Below, in pieces: positions 46,518 through 55,523 of a stretch of DNA of 64,000 bases (positions are counted from its first letter, which is position 1; every line of letters starts with the position of its first letter). Both the position numbers and the translations under genes were made by a program. The stretch comes from a bacterium. GTDB taxonomy: Bacteria > Bdellovibrionota_C > UBA2361 > RFPC01. The stretch covers positions 1-64,000 of the forward strand of contig JAUIIO010000015.1 of NCBI GenBank assembly GCA_030431715.1. Direction: 5' to 3'. The notes under the pieces were generated by a model that did not search any database, was not told the origin of the DNA, and saw only the letters and a program-made list of their open reading frames with translations.

Positions 46518-46648
46518 CGTCATTGCGAGGAGCTGAGAGCATTCGCTCGAACGACGCGGCAATCTCTTTGCCATATTACGATCGGATAGAGCTAGCTCAG
46601 GGAGATTGCTTCGTCGTTCGGCTAACGCCTCAGCTCCTCGCAATGACG
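46518..46648. repeat. CATTGCGAGGAGC family, copy 4
   Basis: Begins CGTCATTGCGAGGAGCTGAG and ends CTCAGCTCCTCGCAATGACG; the inner parts (GACGCGGCAATCTC and GAGATTGCTTCGTCG) also pair. It lies between mnmE and the MEMO gene, both on the minus strand. Confidence 0.85.
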
Positions 46649-46686
46649 GGGTGACGTGGAGAGGGAGTCGCAATGACTGGATAGGG

Positions 46687-48066
46687 CTACTTTCCGATGC
46701 AGAATTTGCTGAAGATGCGGCCAAGGATGTCTTCGTGTGAGGTTTTGCCGATGAGCTCTTCAAGGGTGGTAAGTGCTATGCGTAGTTCTGCGCTTATGAT
46801 TTCAAGTGGGAGGTTTTCTTTTATGCCGGCGAGAGATCTAGAGAGGGCTTGTTCTGCGTCTTTTAGGCAGTTGTAGTGCCGTTCTCTGGTAATTATGGCT
46901 GAGTCTTCAGCGTTGTTGTGATTAAGCTCTGAAACTTCTGAGACAAGTGCTTCTTTAAGGGCGGCTATGCCACTTTGCTCCTCAACAGAGATATAAAAGT
47001 TTTGATGGCAGATGTCGGCCGGGCAGTACACTTTGCCGATTGCATCTGGAACAAGATCGATCTTGTTAATGACCATCCAGATGTTTTTTGCTTCGTGTTT
47101 GATCAAATCAAGTGCCTTCTGCCAGTCGGTGTCCTCAGTTGAGGCATCTACAAGTAGGAGCACGAGGTCGGCCCAGCCGACACGTTCTTTGGCTAACTCA
47201 ATACCTATTTTTTCAACCTTATCTTCTGTTTCATGTAGCCCAGCAGAGTCGCAAAAGATGAAGCGATATCCTTTAAAGATCGTTTCTTCCTCAAGGATAT
47301 CTCTGGTAGTGCCTGATACATCGGTAACGATGGCTCTTCTCTTCTCAAGGAGTGCATTTAATAAGCTTGATTTTCCAGCATTTGGAGCGCCGCAGAGTAA
47401 GACTCTGTATCCTTCCTTAATGTGCTCTCCGTACTGGTAGCTGTCGATAAGAGTAGTAAGCCTTGTGTGTGTATGCTTAAGTCTTTTTTGTATCTCTTTA
47501 GTTGAATCGGGGTCGATGTCTTCTTCAGGAAAGTCGATATTTGCTTCTATTTCAGCAAGGGTGTCACGCAGCGGTTCGCCAAGCTCTTCGATACAGCTAC
47601 TGAGCTTTCCGCTTAGCTGATCACTTGCTATTTGAAGAGCGCGATCGCTTGTGGCTTCAATTACGTCACAAATTGCTTCAGCCTGTAACAGGTCCATCTT
47701 TCCGTTTAAGAATCCACGCTTACTAAATTCACCCGGCTCCGCAGGAGCAATGCCAAAGGCAAAGAGAGAACGTAGGAGTCTTGACGCTAGTAGTGGGCTG
47801 CCGTGGATGTGAAACTCTGCGACGTCTTCACCAGTGAAGCTTTTTGGGCCGGGCATAAATACGGCTAGGGCTCTGTCGATTACCTCTTTGTTTCGGTGAT
47901 CGATAATCTCACCGAACAGGAGCTCTCTTGGGCACTTAACTGGATTTTTTGTTGAGCGGAATGCGGCTCTAAGAGCACGTTTTGTGTCCGGGCCACTCAC
48001 TCGTACGATAGCGAGGCCTGCCGGGGCAGGAGCTGTTGCCAGAGCTGCTATCGTAGTTGTTGACAT
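46687..48066 (-). CDS. mnmE: tRNA uridine-34 modification GTPase
   Basis: With MnmG it places the cmnm5 group on U34 of some tRNAs. The N-terminal folate-binding domain starts MSTTTIAALATAPAPAGLAI. The G domain has GAPNAGKSS, TTRDILEEE, DSAGLHET and NKIDL. The protein ends CIGK, the conserved catalytic tail. At 459 residues it is normal. The ATG at 48066 lies one base after the yidC stop; an earlier start at 48117 would lie inside yidC. Confidence 0.96.
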   Translation of the reverse strand: MSTTTIAALATAPAPAGLAIVRVSGPDTKRALRAAFRSTKNPVKCPRELLFGEIIDHRNKEVIDRALAVFMPGPKSFTGEDVAEFHIHGSPLLASRLLRSLFAFGIAPAEPGEFSKRGFLNGKMDLLQAEAICDVIEATSDRALQIASDQLSGKLSSCIEELGEPLRDTLAEIEANIDFPEEDIDPDSTKEIQKRLKHTHTRLTTLIDSYQYGEHIKEGYRVLLCGAPNAGKSSLLNALLEKRRAIVTDVSGTTRDILEEETIFKGYRFIFCDSAGLHETEDKVEKIGIELAKERVGWADLVLLLVDASTEDTDWQKALDLIKHEAKNIWMVINKIDLVPDAIGKVYCPADICHQNFYISVEEQSGIAALKEALVSEVSELNHNNAEDSAIITRERHYNCLKDAEQALSRSLAGIKENLPLEIISAELRIALTTLEELIGKTSHEDILGRIFSKFCIGK

Positions 48067-48067
48067 A

Positions 48068-49852
48068 TCATACGACCGTAACGATCCAGCCGAAGGCAAA
48101 AATTGCGAGACTGGCAAGCACGGTTGCTTTCGCTGGACCTATTGAGCTTTCGTTTCTTAAAAACGATTGCTGCACGATGGAGATTAAGTTGTTCACTAAC
48201 CAGTAGAGTACCAGACCGGATGGGAAAGGAATAATGATAAACGTCACCGTTAAGATAACTGGCATCATCAACATGATCTTTTTCTGCTGTGGATCCATAG
48301 CAGATGGTGTCAGGTACTGCTGAAGGAACATGCTGGCTCCCATAAGGAGAAGCATTACTGGCACCCCAATGCCGAGAATGTGAAGGCGTTCAGGCGCTGA
48401 GAGGTCAGTAATCCAGAGCGCAAATGGCGCATGACGTAATTCTGTGGCGTTTAAGAGCGCGCTGTAGAGTCCAAAAAAGACTGGAATCTGAATTACCATC
48501 GGGAGACATCCTCCCATTGGGTTTACACCTCGCCGCTTATAGAGTGCCATCATCTCTTGATTGAGTTGAGTAGGATCTTTTACTCGTTCTCTTAGCGCTT
48601 TCATCTCAGGCTGAAGTTCTTGCATCGCCCTCATGGACTTAAAGCTAGCGCTAGTAAGAGGCAGAAAGAGAGTCTTAATTACAAGTGTTAGAAGAATAAT
48701 GGCGAGACCATAATTTCCAAGGAGTGCATAGAAAAAGCTCAGCGCGCCAAGTAGTGGAATGGCAAGGAAAGAGAAGAAGCCGAGATTTACGTTTCGCTGC
48801 AAGCTGTAGCCGAGTTTTTCAAGACGGTGATAACTCTTAGGGCCGAGGTAGATCTTTGATGAAATCTTGTCTTTGGTTCCTGAAAGAGAAACAGAGTAGA
48901 TGTCTTCGTCTTTGCTCCACCGTACTGGAGTTGTCTCGTCTGGTGATATGAGCGAGGCCATAAAGTACTTGTCGCCGAGGCTTATCCATCTAGCAGCTGT
49001 CCCTTGCGTGGGGCCTTCTTCTGGGGTTGTAATTGGGAATGTTTCAAGCTCTTTATCCCCATCGCTTTCTAGTAAGAGAGAGTAGTTAGCTGGATTATAG
49101 CTATTTCCGGTCTCTTCTTCTGGAATCCATTTATTCCATGTGAGTTGCATAGGTGATCCGTCGCTTGCCGGAACGTCTGTTGTGGCTTCAAAGTCTATTA
49201 GGTAAGAGTTGCCACGCAGGGTAAGACTTTTGGTGATGGGTGATGTTGTGCCGCGTAATACGAGGCGAAGCTCATCTTGTTCCCCGAGAGTAAAGGTATC
49301 ACCTGTACGTGAAATACCAGAGGTTGCGCCCTCTAGCTGGTAAAGGAGTGACGCGTCTTGTGCGCCTCCAAGGCTAATTTGAAGTGGGAACTCCGCAGCG
49401 TCACTCTGGTGACGGATGAAGTTAAAATCGTCTTCGCTCTGGAGCTCTCTTTTGTAGCCGTGAAGTTCAAAGCTAAGGATTCTTCCGCCAAGTTTACTGA
49501 GCTCTAATCTGTAGAGGGGAGCGTTAACGGTGATAACGCCGCTACTTCTAATCTCAGATTCAGAAGGAATTGCGCTTGAGACGGGTTGCGTTTCCTGTTG
49601 GATGACTTCAGGAGATTTTGCTGTCTCTGTAATTGTAGGGAGCGTCGGGAGTTCCTTTTTTAGTGTCGCTTCTTTTTTTACTTTATTGCCTAGTATTGCT
49701 CCTTCAGTTGACGATGGAGCTGCTTGTTCGGGGGTCTCTGGGCGAAGTACTGGGGTGATCACGTATTCTGAGTAGATCATGACCAGCATGAAGCAGAGAA
49801 AGAGCGCTAGAGCGGTTTTTCTATCTTCAAAGACACTGCCGTTGTTGTTCAT
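48068..49852 (-). CDS. yidC: membrane protein insertase
   Basis: Inserts and folds inner-membrane proteins, alone or with SecYEG. It is 594 residues long, the size typical of diderm YidC: one N-terminal helix, a periplasmic beta-sandwich (about 110-340), then the five-helix core with LGNYGLAIILLTLVIKTLFL, a cytoplasmic hairpin (MRAMQELQPEMKALRER) and GLVLYWLVNNLISIVQQ. A Lys/Thr/Pro-rich linker follows helix 1. It belongs to the rpmH-rnpA-yidD-yidC-mnmE block. Confidence 0.95.
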   Translation of the reverse strand: MNNNGSVFEDRKTALALFLCFMLVMIYSEYVITPVLRPETPEQAAPSSTEGAILGNKVKKEATLKKELPTLPTITETAKSPEVIQQETQPVSSAIPSESEIRSSGVITVNAPLYRLELSKLGGRILSFELHGYKRELQSEDDFNFIRHQSDAAEFPLQISLGGAQDASLLYQLEGATSGISRTGDTFTLGEQDELRLVLRGTTSPITKSLTLRGNSYLIDFEATTDVPASDGSPMQLTWNKWIPEEETGNSYNPANYSLLLESDGDKELETFPITTPEEGPTQGTAARWISLGDKYFMASLISPDETTPVRWSKDEDIYSVSLSGTKDKISSKIYLGPKSYHRLEKLGYSLQRNVNLGFFSFLAIPLLGALSFFYALLGNYGLAIILLTLVIKTLFLPLTSASFKSMRAMQELQPEMKALRERVKDPTQLNQEMMALYKRRGVNPMGGCLPMVIQIPVFFGLYSALLNATELRHAPFALWITDLSAPERLHILGIGVPVMLLLMGASMFLQQYLTPSAMDPQQKKIMLMMPVILTVTFIIIPFPSGLVLYWLVNNLISIVQQSFLRNESSIGPAKATVLASLAIFAFGWIVTVV

Positions 49853-49884
49853 CCGTACTATCCTTTTTTGACCTCTGAGAGTTT

Positions 49885-50121
49885 TTACTTGCGGGTTTGT
49901 CTTTTACGTGGCGGTACAGGATCGTGTCCACCATTGCAGTACGGATTACATCTGATTATACGGTAGATAGCAAGTAATCCGCCCTTGAAAACGCCGTGTA
50001 TTTGCGTTGCCTGAAGTGCGTAATCTGAGCAGGTAGGGTGGAATCGGCATGTGTTTCCAAGTAGTGGCGATAAGAGCGTTTTGTATGTCTTGTGTAATAT
50101 TAAAATGAGTGATCTCATCAT
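49885..50121 (-). CDS. yidD: membrane protein insertion efficiency factor
   Basis: A 78-residue amphipathic protein associated with the inner membrane near YidC. Family signs: TYKTLLSPLLGNTCRFHPTC, SDYALQATQIHGVFKG, the conserved cysteines and NPYCNGGHDPVP at the end. It overlaps rnpA by 4 bp (ATGA). Confidence 0.92.
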   Translation of the reverse strand: MMRSLILILHKTYKTLLSPLLGNTCRFHPTCSDYALQATQIHGVFKGGLLAIYRIIRCNPYCNGGHDPVPPRKRQTRK

Positions 50122-50504
50122 ATGCTTGCGGCATGAGTTGTGCCCAGAAGTTTAAGCTTTCTGAGCGCTCGGAGGAGCTCTCCTTTTAACTCCTGAAAGC
50201 CAATTTGCGTGGCGCTCTGGCGGACAATGATCACCACGTCGTATCCATCTGCTATTTCAGGGAGTGATGTTCTAAATACTTCTTTTATCCTGCGCTTTAG
50301 TAAGTTTCTTACAACGGCTCTCTTGTTTACGCGCTTAGATACCGTAACACCAAGTCGTGAGGTTGGTGCGTTTTTAGCGGAGGTTTTGCGGCAGGCTACC
50401 ACAAGGTTTGTGGTGTGGGCTTTCTTTCCCTGATTCTGGGTTTTAATGTAATCACCGCGTTTTTTGATTCGACTCTTCCCAGAGAGGCGTAGCTTGTGTT
50501 CCAT
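50118..50504 (-). CDS. rnpA: ribonuclease P protein component
   Basis: The protein subunit that helps the RNase P RNA trim tRNA 5' leaders. It is 128 residues, basic, with the signature RLGVTVSKRVNKRAVVRNLLKRRIKE in the middle (the RNA-binding RNR motif). It overlaps yidD at its end. The RNase P RNA gene itself was not found in the window. Confidence 0.95.
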   Translation of the reverse strand: MEHKLRLSGKSRIKKRGDYIKTQNQGKKAHTTNLVVACRKTSAKNAPTSRLGVTVSKRVNKRAVVRNLLKRRIKEVFRTSLPEIADGYDVVIIVRQSATQIGFQELKGELLRALRKLKLLGTTHAASI

Positions 50505-50667
50505 CTGGATTTCGTCCTGAGGTAAAAGAGGTTTTATGAGTCACTATACCACAACAGACGCTTCTGTGCTCTAAGGCACGTTAGTATAAGCTAAAATGGT
50601 GATTTGTGGCTTGTGATTGGAGCAAGATGCGCAGATCAGAGCTGATATAAGTCTGATGCTAGTCGAG

Positions 50668-50829
50668 TTACCTGTAGTGGCCCTTACGCGGGGTTACAAC
50701 GGCAACACGCTTTCTGCCCTTGGCACGTCGGGCGTTAAGAACTTTGCGTCCAGCCTTAGTAGCCATACGAGCTCTAAACCCGTGTGTTGTACGTCTGCTC
50801 TTGTTCCCTGGTTGAAATGTACGTTTCAT
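50668..50829 (-). CDS. rpmH: 50S ribosomal protein L34 (bL34)
   Basis: A 53-residue, strongly basic protein that starts [18 protein letters not shown], followed by [20 protein letters not shown]. This is the standard bL34 pattern with a C-terminal extension of about nine residues ([10 protein letters not shown]) compared with the usual 44-46. A near-consensus promoter lies just upstream. It starts the rpmH-rnpA-yidD-yidC-mnmE series. Confidence 0.95.
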   Translation of the reverse strand: MKRTFQPGNKSRRTTHGFRARMATKAGRKVLNARRAKGRKRVAVVTPRKGHYR

Positions 50830-50859
50830 GATTACTCTTCTAAAAACTAACGAACGGAG

Positions 50860-50888
50860 ACTATACAGCTAAATATCCGGAAATGCAA
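50860..50888 (-). promoter_or_regulatory. sigma-70 promoter of rpmH
   Basis: TTGCAT (50883-50888) and TATAGT (50860-50865) with an ideal 17-bp spacer, 30 bp before the rpmH ATG. It probably drives the whole block down to mnmE. Confidence 0.75.
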
Positions 50889-51210
50889 ACGTTGTGGGGC
50901 AGAGTGATCTGGTTGATTTTGCTCTGTAACATTAGTGAGTTAGCTCCACTAGAACTCCTGTTCTTAATCCTCTTCTTCCTCTTAATCTTAATCTTCCTCT
51001 TGCACTTGCACCTGCGATTTTAGCCGTCCTGCTCTGTTCCGTCCTAAAAATTGCCTATATCTCCCCTCTGTGCTCTCTGTGAGCTCTGTGTTTTTTATGT
51101 GTATTGGTGGGGGCTCTCGCACTACAAGTTCGAGCTACTCTGCAACTAAGATATGGAAAACACAGAGAGCGCAGAGAGCACAGAGATTGGGGATTCGCCC
51201 TGAGCAGGAG
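50889..51210. other. intergenic region between rpmH and hldD
   Basis: The first 120 bp contain a C/T-rich run of TTAATCTTCCTC-type units. The second part is the inverted repeat 51066-51186. No gene, and notably no dnaA or cluster of DnaA boxes, is seen next to rpmH. Confidence 0.5.
51066..51186. repeat. inverted repeat, CACAGAGAGC type
   Basis: Arms of 29 bp (51066-51094 and 51158-51186) pair with three mismatches; the right arm reads AAAACACAGAGAGCGCAGAG and continues AGCACAGAG. The loop is about 63 bp. It lies just downstream of hldD and may also act as its transcript end. Confidence 0.75.
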
Positions 51211-52182
51211 TTAGTAATACGGATTCTCTTTCTGCAGATGGCTCTGGACGTAATCGCGTACGCCATCTTCGATGGAGGATTTTGGTAGCGGGCATCCTGT
51301 TGCTTCGAGTTTGCTCATCTCAGCTTCAGTAAAATACTGGTACTGATCACGCAAGTTGTCAGGCATATCGATGTATTCGATATTGGGCTCTTTGCCCATC
51401 GCGTTAAAAACAGCAGTTACTAGATCTTTCCATGTTCTTGCTTTTCCAGTTCCAAGGTTAAAGATACCGGAAGTGTTTGGATTCTCTATCAGCCAGAGCA
51501 TGACGTCGGCGCAATCTTTTACGTAGATAAAGTCACGTTTTTGCTCCCCGTCTTTGTAATCATCGCGGTAAGACTTAAAAAGTTTTACCTTTCCGTCCTT
51601 TAGGATCTGATGGTACGCGCGATAAGGAACGCTCCACATTCCCTCTTTGTGATACTCGTTAGGGCCGTAAACGTTAAAGAACTTAAGCCCGGCTAGCTTG
51701 TCGGTGACTTTATTTCGTAAGGCCCAGAGGTCAAAGAGTTGCTTTGAGTATCCGTACCTATTAAGCGGGCGAAAGCTGCTTTGTACGTCATCGGCGTCGG
51801 AATATCCCTGCTCTCCGGCACCGTAAGTGGCTGCGCTGCTTGCGTAGATAAAACGAATATTGTTGTCGAGGCAGTGTTCTGCAAGAGAGATACTGTACTG
51901 CAGGTTGTTCTGCATCAAATAGTCGGCGTCTTCCTCGGTAGTTGAAGAGCAGGCTCCCATATGAACGATGGTGCGTACCTTCCCTCGAAATTTTCCGCCT
52001 TCAAGCTGCTCAATGAAATTGTCTTTGTGGATATAATCAACAAAGCCTTTCCCAACAAGGTTTTTCCATTTCGGAGAGGTGCTGAGATTGTCAACGATTA
52101 CGATATTGTCTTCGCCTGCTTCATTAAGACGAGCAGTGAGTGAGCTTCCGATAAGTCCGGCTCCGCCGGTAATGATAATCAT
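51211..52182 (-). CDS. hldD: ADP-L-glycero-D-manno-heptose 6-epimerase
   Basis: The last step in making ADP-heptose for the lipopolysaccharide inner core. A 323-residue extended short-chain dehydrogenase: nucleotide motif TGGAGLIGSS, catalytic serine region SSAATYG, Tyr-Lys pair in YGYSKQLFD, and the family marks GEQKRDFIYVKD and DMPDNLRDQYQY. It follows the glycosyltransferase gene by 8 bp, in the symporter-glycosyltransferase-hldD series. Confidence 0.95.
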   Translation of the reverse strand: MIIITGGAGLIGSSLTARLNEAGEDNIVIVDNLSTSPKWKNLVGKGFVDYIHKDNFIEQLEGGKFRGKVRTIVHMGACSSTTEEDADYLMQNNLQYSISLAEHCLDNNIRFIYASSAATYGAGEQGYSDADDVQSSFRPLNRYGYSKQLFDLWALRNKVTDKLAGLKFFNVYGPNEYHKEGMWSVPYRAYHQILKDGKVKLFKSYRDDYKDGEQKRDFIYVKDCADVMLWLIENPNTSGIFNLGTGKARTWKDLVTAVFNAMGKEPNIEYIDMPDNLRDQYQYFTEAEMSKLEATGCPLPKSSIEDGVRDYVQSHLQKENPYY

Positions 52183-52190
52183 AGAGGCTA

Positions 52191-54149
52191 TTATTGAACA
52201 GCAAAGGCTTTAAATGCAACACCAAGGCGGCGGGTATCGCTACTATTGCTGTAATCAGCAGGTGAGTGGATGTGTTGGATAAAGGTGTGAACCCTGAGAG
52301 AGCTTCCGTCTGAGTGTCCCTCCCCGAGCTTGAGTACTATACGCTGCCATTCCCCGGCTTTGAGTTCAAACTCCTCTTTGCTGCCGCTAATCATGAAGGC
52401 TATTTTTTGGTCCTGCCATGGGCTCATTGCACTAAAGGCAAGAAATCCGGGCTCGGTTCTGCTGCTGTCGAGATGAAGTACGCTCTGTTTCCAGTTAAGC
52501 CAGCAGTGGCCCTCTGTCGGTGTCGTCATATCATCTTTTGATTTGCCACATTTTATCTCGTCACCTGAGCTAACGTAGAGCTTTGGGGCATCAGCTAAGG
52601 GCTCAGCGTTGTATGGATCATTTTTAGCATCCAGAACAATAACCTCCGGGCTTACCGGAACTCTTTGCCGTTCGGCATTGCCCTTGATGTTGTGTTTGAG
52701 GGTGTAATAATCCAGTACATTACGAAGCGGCTCTTTGAGGTTTCCAGCAATCACCCGCTCAAAGCCACTTAAGTAAAGCTCCTGGCCAGTCGCGTTACTT
52801 AGTGGTTGTCTGGATCGCGTCCCTTGTTCCGCAAAATCGATTGGGAGTTGCAGCTCCCCGGAGATCGCAATATCTCCGGTAGAAGGATTTTGCTGCATCC
52901 AGCCCATTAACTCCGTGCGAGAGTCTTTCTTCTGAGAGCTCAGTGCGATTCGCTCCGTCAGGGTAGACTTTAATGGCTGTGCCAATAAGACACAGATAAG
53001 TATGCCGGGAAGAAAAAGGGAGAAGGTGTTTTTTCTGCTACTTATCTTTGAGGTAATAATATCAATAGTGAGAGCTCCAAAGATCGCAATATAAGGAATG
53101 AGAACGATCATGTTGCGCGTAAAGTTTGCTCTCTGCATTGCCATAAGCAGAAAGAAAAAGAGGGGGAACGTTAAAAGACTTAGAGTCTTCATCCGATACA
53201 CGAGGAGTCCGTATAGAATGCCTATTGGGAGAGCCAGAGCGGCTAATAGGCCGACGCCGTCACTGGCGATCCATCGCACGTAGAATAGCGCCTGAGCGAC
53301 TCCTGGTTCGGCAGTATGTCCTGTATGTCCTGCTATACCGTAGTGCCATATCTCATACGCAAGTTGGTTAAGAAATGTCGGAAAGGATGCCAAAATAAAG
53401 GGACTCGCTATAATGAATCCCAAGGCGATGAGTACTGAGCTTATCACTAGCTTTGCGCCTGTTGCGTTTCTTGAAACAAGAAGGGTTATGAGAGGCGTGA
53501 GCGCGATTGGAAGAGCGTTGTATTTCGTTGAAATGGCCAGCCCGGCCGCCAGTGCTGAGAAGTAGATGGTGCTTGTTGATGAGGTTCTAAGGAAGAGCAC
53601 TGCGAGATAGCTACTTAGTATGCAAAAAAATGACATAGGCACATCTACGCCAATTGTCGCGCTATGTTCTAAGAGTGTAGGTGAAAACGCTACAAGGAGT
53701 GATGCGGTTGTGGCTGTAAGGAGTGACGGAGTTATTTCAAGTACGAGTACGAAAGTTAGTAGAAGTATTCCTAGAGAAAGAAGGATTGAGAATGCCCTAT
53801 TCCATTTAACGATGCCCGGATGTGAGGCTGTAAATGCATAGCCAGCTAATCCGTAGGAGTCTTTTGTTCTTACTTCTTCAATCTTACGTATGTTTCCACG
53901 TCTTACCTCATAGAGAAAAGAGGCAGCAACAACGGGTGCTCGTAGGTAGAAGTGTAGAGATGGCTTGTGGAAGTAGTGTGGGTTCCAGTCACCACTCTGT
54001 ACCATTCTTACAGTTCTATTAAAGTGGTGTGCTTCGTCTTCGTGCTGGAAGTAGGGCATGCCGCTGTATATAGATGGGAGGCGAAGAATAAAGCAGCACA
54101 GAGTCAGAAAGAGGGCGAGATAGAGTGTTTCCTTACGAGTGTTTTCCAT
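52191..54149 (-). CDS. GT39/ArnT-like membrane glycosyltransferase
   Basis: A 652-residue polytopic protein of the dolichyl/undecaprenyl-phosphate-sugar glycosyltransferase superfamily (GT-C). After the first helix comes an acidic catalytic loop with DEAHHF, and later YFHKPSLHFYL, as in ArnT and PMT enzymes. About ten hydrophobic helices follow, then a soluble domain of about 220 residues at the C-terminus, probably periplasmic. It likely moves a sugar from a lipid carrier to lipopolysaccharide or protein; with hldD downstream, an envelope glycan role is plausible. The ATG at 54149 has AGGA close by; an open frame further upstream runs into the symporter gene. Confidence 0.75.
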   Translation of the reverse strand: MENTRKETLYLALFLTLCCFILRLPSIYSGMPYFQHEDEAHHFNRTVRMVQSGDWNPHYFHKPSLHFYLRAPVVAASFLYEVRRGNIRKIEEVRTKDSYGLAGYAFTASHPGIVKWNRAFSILLSLGILLLTFVLVLEITPSLLTATTASLLVAFSPTLLEHSATIGVDVPMSFFCILSSYLAVLFLRTSSTSTIYFSALAAGLAISTKYNALPIALTPLITLLVSRNATGAKLVISSVLIALGFIIASPFILASFPTFLNQLAYEIWHYGIAGHTGHTAEPGVAQALFYVRWIASDGVGLLAALALPIGILYGLLVYRMKTLSLLTFPLFFFLLMAMQRANFTRNMIVLIPYIAIFGALTIDIITSKISSRKNTFSLFLPGILICVLLAQPLKSTLTERIALSSQKKDSRTELMGWMQQNPSTGDIAISGELQLPIDFAEQGTRSRQPLSNATGQELYLSGFERVIAGNLKEPLRNVLDYYTLKHNIKGNAERQRVPVSPEVIVLDAKNDPYNAEPLADAPKLYVSSGDEIKCGKSKDDMTTPTEGHCWLNWKQSVLHLDSSRTEPGFLAFSAMSPWQDQKIAFMISGSKEEFELKAGEWQRIVLKLGEGHSDGSSLRVHTFIQHIHSPADYSNSSDTRRLGVAFKAFAVQ

Positions 54150-54177
54150 GAGTCCTAGTATGCTGTGTCCTAATATG

Positions 54178-55434
54178 CTAGCGGTTTTTTGTAGAGATGA
54201 GCAGGGTTTCTTTTTCGCTCGTAGCAACAATAGCAGCTCCGATGCTGTCTCCCCAGACATTTAAGCAGGTGCGCATCATATCTAGGAGGCGATCCACAAC
54301 GAGTACGAGTTTTACGCCTTCAGCCGGTAAGCCGACAGAGTTAAGCACGAGTACCATCATGATAAGCCCCGCTCCCGGTATTCCTGCCGCACCTATTGCC
54401 GAGAATGTGGCGGTAAGAAAGATTAAAAATTGCTGAGCAAATGTTAGCTCGACGCCGTACATGTTCGCAATAAAGACCACAGCAACTGCTTCATAGATAG
54501 CCGTGCCGTCCATATTTACCGTGGCGCCAAGCGGGGCTACGAAACTGCTGATCTTGTTAGAGATGCCCGCGTTCTTCTCCAGTCTGTCTAGAGTAATAGG
54601 GAGAGTCGCTGCAGAAGAAGCTGTAGAAAACGCTGTTGTAAGAGCTGGTGCCATGGCCTTTGCGAAGTACACTGGGCGTAGCGAATAGAGTCTGGCAAGA
54701 AGCGGTAATACTATGAGTCCATGAGCAAGAAGTCCGGAAGCGACGGTAAGAGTGTACCATCCAACGGCTCCGCCAAAGGCATCTAGCTTATCCTCTGCAA
54801 CGTACTCAGCTATGATGCTCCCGGTTAGCGAGAAAAAGCCGATAGGGGCTAGAAGCATAGTCTTTTCAATCATCCAGATGACCGCGTCAAAAAGCGCGCT
54901 TATTCCAGCTATAATTGTAGCACTGGCACTATGCTTAATAGAAAGAAGGGCGATCCCTAAGAAGAATGAAAAGAAGATGAGCCCGAGCACGTTTCCTTCT
55001 GTTGCCGCGACAAAGATGTTTTTAGGGATTATGTTCCTTGCTACATCAGAGAGAGAACTTCCTGTCTTTGTCTGATCGAAGTCCTGTGATTGCTCGGGGA
55101 GTGTCAGTGGTGTTTCTCCCAGTCCGGGTTGAATGATATTCACTAGTGTAAGGCCAACGCATACAGCAAGCGCGGTAGTTGCCGTATAGTAGATGAGTGT
55201 TTTTACTCCTAGGCGTGCAAGGTTTCCCGTGCCTTCAAGGTTTGTCACTCCTGATAAGATTGAGAGAATAATTACTGGGACCACCAGCATCGTGAGCATT
55301 CGTAAGAAAAGCTCCCCAATGAGCGCTGTTTGGAGCATGAACTGTGGGACAAAAAAGCCTGAAAGCGCCCCCAGTGCTATAGCAGCGAGCATTGTTACGG
55401 TGAGATTCTTGTTATAGAGACGCAGCAGGTTCAC
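54178..55434 (-). CDS. dicarboxylate/amino acid:cation symporter (DAACS family)
   Basis: A 418-residue GltP/DctA-type transporter driven by sodium or protons. The re-entrant loop motif TAFSTASSAATLPIT, the substrate/ion site MDGTAIYEAVAVVF, the second loop GAAGIPGAGLIMM and DMMRTCLNVWGDSIGA are all present. The conserved Asp-Arg pattern in the last motif does not by itself settle glutamate versus C4-dicarboxylate. Translation probably starts at GTG (55434). The gene precedes the glycosyltransferase by 28 bp. Confidence 0.9.
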   Translation of the reverse strand: MNLLRLYNKNLTVTMLAAIALGALSGFFVPQFMLQTALIGELFLRMLTMLVVPVIILSILSGVTNLEGTGNLARLGVKTLIYYTATTALAVCVGLTLVNIIQPGLGETPLTLPEQSQDFDQTKTGSSLSDVARNIIPKNIFVAATEGNVLGLIFFSFFLGIALLSIKHSASATIIAGISALFDAVIWMIEKTMLLAPIGFFSLTGSIIAEYVAEDKLDAFGGAVGWYTLTVASGLLAHGLIVLPLLARLYSLRPVYFAKAMAPALTTAFSTASSAATLPITLDRLEKNAGISNKISSFVAPLGATVNMDGTAIYEAVAVVFIANMYGVELTFAQQFLIFLTATFSAIGAAGIPGAGLIMMVLVLNSVGLPAEGVKLVLVVDRLLDMMRTCLNVWGDSIGAAIVATSEKETLLISTKNR

Positions 55435-55523
55435 GCAGGTTATTTAACCACAGTGAGGAGGTGATGTCAGTAGCTTAGCGTGCCGAATGCCTTGCGCTTG
55501 TCACTTTAGCATTTGCGAATTTT

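Noticed and set aside
46419..46763. Open frame of 114 codons between the MEMO gene and mnmE
   Set aside because: It is made of repeat sequence plus antisense of the mnmE 3' end.
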